DNA of 64,000 bases from assembly GCA_948567375.1 (NCBI GenBank), contig OX419762.1, positions 26,490,608-26,554,607 of the forward strand. Direction: 5' to 3'. The notes beneath the pieces were generated by a model, which saw nothing but the letters and a program-made list of their open reading frames with translations, was not told the DNA's origin and did not search any database. Shown here piece after piece: positions 57,700-64,000 of the stretch (within the stretch, counting starts at the first letter, position 1; each line of letters starts with the position of its first letter). This DNA comes from Lunularia cruciata. Lineage: Eukaryota > Streptophyta > Marchantiopsida > Lunulariales > Lunulariaceae. A program made the translations under genes and the position numbers.

Positions 57700-58970
57700 A
57701 TGTGGAAGGTAAGAAGCAACTTGCAGATGCATCCACCCGCATGCTAATGGCAAACAAACTTGGTAGCAAAGGTTAAGATTAACTTTGAATTCTGGCCAGA
57801 GATTCTGGCTACTACAAAAACTGATCTACGGATTGTAGAAGCACAATCATCCAAAGGTGTCACTAGCACCCAAGGACTTACCTTTCATGAAGTAGTTTAT
57901 GGATCCCAAATGTCCCATAATTATGCACCACCATTCTTGAAAAATGTCATGATTTGGCCCTTACAGGTCATGTCAGAGTGGACAAGACCTTGGATGCAAT
58001 CTAGCACCATTACTATTGGCCCAAGATGAGCAACAATGTGATGGACTACGTGCACAACTGCCTACTTTGTCAAAAAAAAGAGCTTTTAATCAAGCTCCTG
58101 TAGTGCTTCTTCAACCTCTCCCCACTCCTGCCCAACGTTGGGAACAAGTGAGTATGGATCTCATCTGTGAATTACCCAAGACCACCTTAGGGTTTGACTC
58201 CATCATGGTCTTTGTGGACCGGCTCAACAAAATGATTCATGTATGCCCTACCACCAAGGATGTGACCGCCCCACAACTAGCTCAATTATACTTAGATGCA
58301 ATCTTCTCTTACCATGGCTTGTCTCAAGTACTCATTGCCAATAGAGTTACTCAATTTACTAGTTTGTTTTGGCAAACACTCTTTGGTTTCTTCAAAACCA
58401 AGTTGGCCATGTCCATAGCTTACCACTTACAAACAGATGGACAAATAGAGCGGGCTAATCGCACTATTGAAGACATGTTACGCGGGTTTACCTTAGAAGA
58501 GCAAGAGAAGTGGGACACCCTACTCCCATTAGTAAAATTCACTTACAAAAATGTTGTGAATGCATCCACCCAGGTCACTCCATTCTTCCTCATGTATGTT
58601 GAGCATCCCTTCACACCTTCTAGCTTGATGAAGATCCGTCTCGTGGTTACCAAGGTCAACGTAGTCAACACATTTGTTTCTAGAATCCAACAAGATGTGG
58701 AGAGCCAAGCATAGATTACAGATTGTGCAAAATCGATAGAAGTAGTATGATGATGCACACCATAGTCACATGGAGTTCAATGTTGGGGATCAAGTGTGGC
58801 TATCAACAACCAACCTCACATTAGTGGGATCTCGTAAGTTCAGACCTCATTTTATCGGGCCTTTCTTGATTCTTCATTGAGTCGGCGTTGTGGCCTGTCA
58901 CCTCAAGCTACCACCACACATGAAAATCCATCCAGTGTTCCATGTTTCCCTACTACAACAATATGCTCCC
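57700..58970 (+). pseudogene. integrase of IV
   Basis: N-terminal FNMTITYVEGKKQLADAS, then KINFEFWPEILATTKTDLRI, then a zinc region (HVRVDKTLDAI-type, NCLLCQKKEL in broken frames). The long open run 58016-58714 holds the core. SMDLICELPKTTLGFDSIMV has the first Asp. QVLIANRVTQFTSLFWQTLF has Asn (58340-58342) at the second Asp. HLQTDGQIERANRTIEDMLR has Glu, with exactly 35 residues between the second and third positions. The GPY/F-like module follows at about 58840-58950 (PHFIGPF-type, KIHPVFHVSLL). Confidence 0.93.
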
Positions 58971-59045
58971 TGATTAGGCCAATGTCATTCTACATAAGAC
59001 ATTTGACCTTGTCTAACACTCATTAATGGCATAGGGGAATATGAA

Positions 59046-59240
59046 GTGGAGCGTATTCTCCAAAAATGCATGTGTGATACTTGCCATCCACGGGTGGACT
59101 ATCTAGTACAATGGAAAGGTTACCTCCTCTATGAAGCAACTTGGGAGCCTATTGCCAATTTGACACATGCACTTGTGTTGGTGCAAGCGTTTGAACAACA
59201 GTTGCACAACGAAGACGTTGCGTCTCAAAAGGAAGGAGGT
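59046..59240 (+). pseudogene. chromodomain of IV
   Basis: Open segment MERILQKCMCDTCHPRVDYL VQWKGYLLYEATWEPIANLT HALVLVQAFEQQL. This is a well-preserved chromodomain (aromatic cage region YLVQWKGY and EATWEP) fused to the integrase C-terminus, defining the element as a chromovirus. The coding end runs into the PPT. Confidence 0.93.
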
Positions 59241-59241
59241 C
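59227..59241 (+). other. polypurine tract of IV
   Basis: AAAAGGAAGGAGGTC directly before the 3' LTR. Confidence 0.88.
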
Positions 59242-59977
59242 CGTAATACCAAGAGCTAGCCATATGATCTACATGTGAAATTTGGTTTGGTAACATCTGG
59301 AATGATGTTATACATGATGGTCAAAATAGATCAGATAGAAGTATCACCAAAAGGTACTTCTACTAATAGGGCAGAAACCAAAATAGACTTGAAAACCTTA
59401 GAACCAATAGCTAGACATATGATTTAAAGGTGAGAATTGGTTTGGTAATATCTAGAAGGATGTTACACATGATAGACTAAACAGATCAGAAAGAAGCATC
59501 ACCAAAAGGGGACTTCTATTAATAGAGTAGGAGCTGAAATATGCCTAAAATCTTTGAAGGCAATTTTGGAGGCCTAAATGGATGAATTAGACCTAAAAAA
59601 TGTGCAAACCCCCCCCCCAATAGAAGAAAGGCTGGCCTTTCCTCCCCTTGCTTTGTCTCATTGAGAGCTTTCCAACGGTACCTCATCCATGTGATTTTGA
59701 GATTCTTATAGGAAGATTCTCTAAAAGATTCTCTCTTGTCAAAGCTTGTTTGACCAACCAAATAGGACCATGACCGATAGGTCACCCATCCAAGTAAGTA
59801 ATCCAAAGGTGGAGCTTGCTGACATGTCACCTATCTGTGTGCCTAATCCTATGGTGGAGTTTCCTTGGAAGAGATCCTCTTTGTCTATATAATAAAGAGA
59901 AGGTGTTCCTTTGAGGCATCGGATGATTGAGTGTGAAATCTATGTTTTCTCTCTTCTCTTGTCCTCAGAGTATTACA
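59242..59977 (+). repeat. 3' LTR of chromovirus IV
   Basis: Begins CGTAATACC (initial T changed to C) and ends GTATTACA. It has the same two-unit U3 as its partner. Confidence 0.95.
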
Positions 59978-59982
59978 GTTAG

Positions 59983-60120
59983 GTACATAGCTATCAATTG
60001 TTGTGCTTATCTTCCTAAAGGCCCTTGGTCTCCATACAAGTGACCTTTGAACAACATGGAGAGACAAATTGAAGAGGATGATGTTGAAATCTCATTGGAA
60101 AACAAAGATTGCCAATAAAT
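59983..60120 (+). pseudogene. gag of III, 3' end
   Basis: Continues the knuckle interrupted at 53305: YIAINCCAYLPKGPWSPYK then NNMERQIEEDDVEISLENKD. This matches the gag end in I and IV and confirms that IV lies inside III. Confidence 0.85.
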
Positions 60121-60199
60121 ATACCTTGTGGCCTTATTTGCTCAATGGAGTAGAGTAAAAGCGGGGGGAGAAGTGTGCAAAGGTAGAAGAAGACAAACT

Positions 60200-60540
60200 C
60201 CCAACTAATTGTTGTAAATGGAGTTTTAGAAGGCAATCAAGTGAGAATATTGATAGACCTTGGAGCAATAGAGAACTTCTAATCTCACTCTATTGCAATT
60301 AGGTTTGGGATGGAACTAGAGAAGGATAAGAATGATGAAGTAGAGTTATCTAATGCTCAAACAGAGAGGATTGTGTTGTTACCTAAAAAGGTAGCACTCT
60401 TTGTAGGAGAACATCAAGAAGCAATTGAATGGCAAGTGATATGGTTGGCTTGTTCTGATGCAATCTTAGACATATTGTGGATGGAGCACTAAAACTCCAT
60501 GGTCAATTGGAGAAAGAAAGTAGTGACAACTAGCAAATAG
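60200..60540 (+). pseudogene. aspartic protease of III
   Basis: Broken frames: VRILIDLGAIENF (stop) SHSIA, D-L-G at the active site, then the open run MELEKDKNDEVELSNAQTER, SDAILDILWMEH. Likely inactive. Confidence 0.8.
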
Positions 60541-60649
60541 AAGATCCTTGGGGTTCAAGAAAGCTCACAAAGGCAAGAACTACCTCTCTATGTTATATGG
60601 ACAACATTATTAGTAAGATAGATAAATGTTTTATGGGTCTCATAAGAGA

Positions 60650-61430
60650 AGTCTAAAGTGAACAATTCAATAGTAAATTCTTGAGAAATTGAAAAATGTG
60701 GTCAAATGAGTTTCAAGATGTCTTTTTAGATGATTTATTCTTAAAAAATTCACCCAAAAAAAAGTAGATCATAATATCAAGATACTTCTTGAGAAGACAC
60801 CTCCTTGTAAGGCCCATATCATCTGATGAGTTGGAAAAGTGTAAGGCTCAAATTGAGGATATGTTGCAAAAAGGGTTTATCCAACCCAACATCACCATAT
60901 ATAGAGCTCTTGTCTTGTTTGTGCAGAAGAAAGATGGGACAATGCGCATGTGCATTGACTACTAAGGACTAAATCAACAAACAATAAAGAAAAAATACCC
61001 ATTACCTTGCATAGATGACCCGTTTGATCAACTCAATGGAGCAAAGCACTTCACCAAACTTGATCTATAGAGCGGTTACAACCAAATCAAGATTATGGAG
61101 GAAGACATACACAAAATTACCTTTCAAACCAAGTATGGTCACTTTGAGTACCTTGTGATGCCATTTGGCCTCACTAATGCACCAACCACATTCATGAGTT
61201 TGATGAATGATATATTTGTCCATTCTTGGATAAATTCATTATAATTTTCTTGGATGACATATTAGTCTACAACAAGAAAATGATGTAGCACAAGCAATAT
61301 TAGCAAGAAGTCCTCCAGATTTTCTAAAAAGATCAATTATATGCCAAAATCTCAAAGTGTGAGTTTTGCAAGTCCAAAATAGACTACTTGGGGCATACAA
61401 TAAATACAAAAGGTATCCAAGTGTTAATAG
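60650..61430 (+). pseudogene. reverse transcriptase of III
   Basis: QKGFIQPNITIYRALVLFVQ, MRMCIDY(stop)[16 protein letters not shown](stop)[27 protein letters not shown]. The catalytic [10 protein letters not shown] lies near 61241-61270 after a frameshift, both Asp retained. ISKCEFCKSKIDYLGHTINT follows. Confidence 0.9.
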
Positions 61431-61980
61431 ATAAAATAGAGATCATTCAAAAATAGGGTGCTCCAAAAGATCAAACTCAACTCAAGAGTTTCTTGTGATT
61501 GACAAGGTTCTATTGTCAATTTGTCAAGGACTTCTCCAAGGCCACATAACTTCTAATGGCACTACTTGGTGAGGGAAAGAAGTGGTATGTGGAATTGCAC
61601 AAGAATTGGCCATTAAAAAACTGACAGATGCATTACTATATGTACCAATGTTGAAATAGTATAACCTAAAATTTCCAATCAAGTTGGCTATAGATGCATT
61701 AAGCATTGCAATAGGAGCAGTACTACAACAAGAATGGAATGATGGATGGCACCCAATTGCATATTTCTCTTGAAAGCTATTATTAGCAGAATGCAACTAT
61801 CACACCACCAAATAAGAAGAGTTGGTCATAGTCCTTGCAACCAAGTATTGGAAGCACTATCTTGGCGAGAAGGCATTTGTAGTGGAGATAGACCACAAAC
61901 CTCAGTTTACCTTGAGACACAGAAAGATCTACCTCATCAATACATTTGGTGGGTAGAGTGGAGAAAATAGTTCAACATGA
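61430..61980 (+). pseudogene. RNase H of III
   Basis: DQTQLKSFL then stop, VKDFSKAT, GEGKKWYVELHKNWP-type frame. Then AIDALSIAIGAVLQQEWNDG WHPIAYFS, EELVIVLATKYWKHYLGEKA, VEIDHKPQ. The site that carries the 117-bp insert in IV is uninterrupted here. Confidence 0.85.
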
Positions 61981-63240
61981 TAATCACATATGTGGAAGGT
62001 AAGAAGAAACTTACAAATGCATTCACCTGGCTGCATATGGCAAACAATCTAATGGTAAAGGTCAAGATGAACCCAAAATTCTAACCAAGGATTCTTGTTG
62101 CTATGAAAATTGACCCATAGATTGTAGGAGCTCAATCATCCAAAGGCATAATTAGTATCCAAGGACTCACCTTTCATGATGGTAAGTTATGGATTCTAGA
62201 TGTCACTACTATAAGAACCACAATCCTAGCAAAATGTCATGTTTTGCCATTGCATGTGATGTTGGAGTGGAGAAGACCTTAAATGCAGTCAAATGTCCTT
62301 ATTATTGGCCCAAGATGAACAACAATGTGATGGAGTATGTTCAAAACTGTCTACTTTCTCAAAAAAATAAGCTTCTAATTAAGCTCCCAAAGGACTCCTT
62401 CAACTCTTCCCTACTCCTACACAATGTTGGGAACAAGTAGCATAGGTCTGGTTTGTGGATTGCCCAAGATCACCTCAAGGTTTGACTCCAACATTCTCTT
62501 TATTGATAGACTCAGCAAAATGATTCATGTGTGTCTTATCACCAAGGACATGATTACTCCACAATTAGTTCAATTATACCTAGTTGTAGTCTTTTCTCAC
62601 CATGGCTTGTCTTGAGTGCTCATTATCAATAGAGGCACTCAATTCACTATTTTTTTGTGAACACTCTTTAGCGTCTTCAAAACCAAATTGACTATGTCCA
62701 TGGCTCACCATCCACAAATTGATGGACAAATAGAGCAAGCTAATTGCACTATTTAAGATATGCTCAAGGGCTTCACCTTAGATGAGCAAGAGAGGTGGGA
62801 CACCTTGCTTCCACTAGTGGAATTTTCCTACAACAATTTAGTAAATGCACCCATACAAGTCACATCATTCTTCCTCATGTATGGAAACCATTCTTTTTCA
62901 ATTTTGAGCTTGACAAAGATTTTCCCGATGGCTATTAAGGTTCACATTGTCAACACTTTTGTTTCTAAAATCCAAGATGGTGTGGAGAAAACCAAGTACA
63001 AGTTGTAGATTACCCAAAATTGATAGAAACAATATGCAAATGCATATCACCAACTCATGGAGTTTAATGTTGGGGATCAAGAATGGTTGTCCACAACCAA
63101 CCTCATGTTAGTTGGCCCTTGTTAGCTCAAAATTTTTTATTGGGCCTTTTCCCATCCTTCAACAAATTGGCACAATTGCCTATCACTTTGAGCTACTACC
63201 ACACATGAAGATCTATCTAATGTTCCATGTTTCCTTACTA
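61980..63240 (+). pseudogene. integrase of III
   Basis: MIITYVEGKKKLTNAFTWLH lead. The zinc-binding region is near 62230-62390 (KCPYYWPKMNNNVMEYVQNC). The first catalytic Asp appears lost (SIGLVCGLPKITSRFDSNIL, Gly for Asp). The second position is VLIINRGTQFT with Asn (codon 62628-62630). The Glu is present in DGQIEQAN. The MLKGFTLDEQERWDTLLPLV run is open, and a GPY/F-like module lies near 63130-63230 (KIYLMFHVSLL). Confidence 0.88.
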
Positions 63241-63299
63241 TTAAAAATGCATCTTGACCACTCCACTTCCATTCCATATAAGAAGTTAGACCTTGTCCC

Positions 63300-63573
63300 A
63301 CACTCATTGATGGCATAGAGGAATATGAAGTAGAATGCATTCTCTAGAAACACATTTGTGGTACCTGCCATCCGCATGTGGAATATCTTGAACATTAGAA
63401 AGTAGCTAAACCCATAAACCCTAAACCCTAAACCCTGAACATTAGAACCCTTGAACATAAGAAAGAAAGTACCCATTGTATGAGGCAACATGGGAACCAA
63501 CAACCAACTTGACTCATGCATTGGTGTTAGTGCAATCTTTTGCAATAGCTTCACAATGGGGATGTTGTGTCTT
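63300..63573 (+). pseudogene. chromodomain of III, interrupted by telomeric insert
   Basis: EEYEVECIL then stop, HICGTCHPHVEYLEH then stop, the insert at 63403-63468, then YPLYEATWEPTTNLTHALVL and VQSFAIAS. The first part of the chromodomain is separated from EATWEP by the inserted repeats. Confidence 0.85.
63403..63468 (+). repeat. interstitial telomeric (CCCTAAA) insert in chromodomain
   Basis: A TAAACCCATAAACCCTAAAC-type run (63407-63436) contains about three CCCTAAA units. The neighbouring sequence CTTGAACATTAGAAAG (63388-63403) is repeated imperfectly after it (CCTGAACATTAGAACCC and CTTGAACATAAGAAAG). The block is absent at the same site in I, II and IV. Confidence 0.85.
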
Positions 63574-63588
63574 AAAAGGGGGGAGGTT
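63574..63588 (+). other. polypurine tract of III
   Basis: AAAAGGGGGGAGGTT directly before the 3' LTR. Confidence 0.85.
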
Positions 63589-64000
63589 CATAGTACTAGT
63601 AGCTAGATATATTATCTAGAGGTGAAAATTGGCTTGTTAATATCTAGAAGGATGTTATATATGAGGAACTAAGTAGATTAGATAGAGGTGTCACCAAAAG
63701 AGTACTTCCATTAATAGTGCAAGAGCCAAAAACACCTTAAAAAATTCAAAGCCTATTTTGGAGGCCTAAATGGATGAATTAGGCCTTGAAAATGGAAAAA
63801 TTCCTTGCCCTTATGAAAAAGGCTTATCTTTTCCTTCCATTTTTGGTCTCATTGAGAGCTTTCTAGTGATACCTTGTCCATGCAATTCTGAGCTTCTTGT
63901 AAGAAAATTCCCTAAAGATTCCATTTGGTCAAACTTATTAGACTAGATAGACAACCAAATAGGACAAGGATTGACATATCACCCATCCATGCAACTTATC
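63589..64000 (+). repeat. 3' LTR of chromovirus III (partial, runs off window)
   Basis: Begins CATAGTACTAGTAGCTAGAT, with the terminal TG decayed to CA, and matches the single-unit LTR type up to the CACCCATCCATGCAACT segment at the window end. Confidence 0.9.

Larger units (their letters stand above)
53301..59982 (+). mobile_element. chromovirus IV, full length, nested in III, TSD GTTAG
   Basis: The element is 53306-59977, flanked by perfect GTTAG at 53301-53305 and 59978-59982. It has LTRs of 738 and 736 bp with the two-unit U3, PBS, leader ORF, gag, protease, RT, RNase H, integrase, chromodomain and PPT. By eye the LTRs differ at roughly one base in fifteen, fewer differences than in the pair of element I, so it is the youngest full element here. 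It still has multiple stops and is dead. Confidence 0.96.
51159..64000 (+). mobile_element. chromovirus III, right unit of tandem array, interrupted by IV
   Basis: Shares its 5' LTR with II. It contains PBS, leader ORF and gag up to the zinc knuckle (53305). Element IV interrupts (53306-59977), and III then resumes with gag end, protease, RT, RNase H, integrase, chromodomain, PPT, and a 3' LTR running past the window end. The sequence joins cleanly at GTTAG when IV is removed. Decayed throughout. Confidence 0.92.

Overview
The window looks like AT-rich nuclear DNA from a land plant with a repeat-laden genome. The supports are a decayed A-type (CYP71-clan-like) P450 pair, plant chromodomain Ty3/gypsy elements primed by initiator-Met tRNA, TTTAGGG-type telomeric motifs, and a short insert resembling a plant mitochondrial tRNA. 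I cannot name the species. I see no intact cellular gene: every recognisable coding region carries stops, frameshifts, deletions or insertions.

Layout. 0.2-3.5 kb: two same-strand P450 pseudogenes. 3.6-8.7 kb: mostly unassigned AT-rich DNA with a 33-bp tandem duplication, a dispersed repeat (second copy at 15.0 kb) and a coiled-coil coding relic. 8.8-17.4 kb: a solo LTR with perfect target-site duplication (TSD), relics of an unrecognised repeated protein (10.0 and 14.9 kb, inverted copy at 44.4-44.8 kb), a minus-strand unknown gene relic (11.75-14.0 kb) and a truncated LTR. 18.2-19.2 kb: another coiled-coil relic and a minisatellite. 20.0-27.6 kb: a complete but decayed minus-strand chromovirus (element M, TSD TAATG), itself invaded by two solo LTRs, one in gag and one in integrase. 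29.5 kb: a 116-bp tandem duplication. 30.3-30.7 kb: a PIF/Harbinger transposase relic, followed by a ~53-bp minisatellite. 32.1-32.6 kb: a solo LTR with TSD CAAAG. 34.0-40.3 kb: chromovirus I. 40.3-45.5 kb: unassigned sequence with minus-strand coiled-coil coding. 45.5 kb to the end: a tandem chromovirus array. Elements II and III share one LTR, and element IV sits inside the gag zinc knuckle of III with TSD GTTAG.

Elements I-IV and all five solo or truncated LTRs belong to one chromovirus family. Gene order is LTR, PBS(iMet), extra leader ORF, gag, protease, RT, RNase H, integrase with GPY/F and chromodomain, PPT, LTR. Shared oddities are an unrecognised conserved ORF before gag, Asn at the second catalytic Asp of integrase in all four copies, and a U3 tandem duplication that marks a long-LTR subfamily. 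Two patch-like repair scars stand out: a 117-bp insert with a tRNA-like 5' half in IV, and a telomeric-repeat insert in III.
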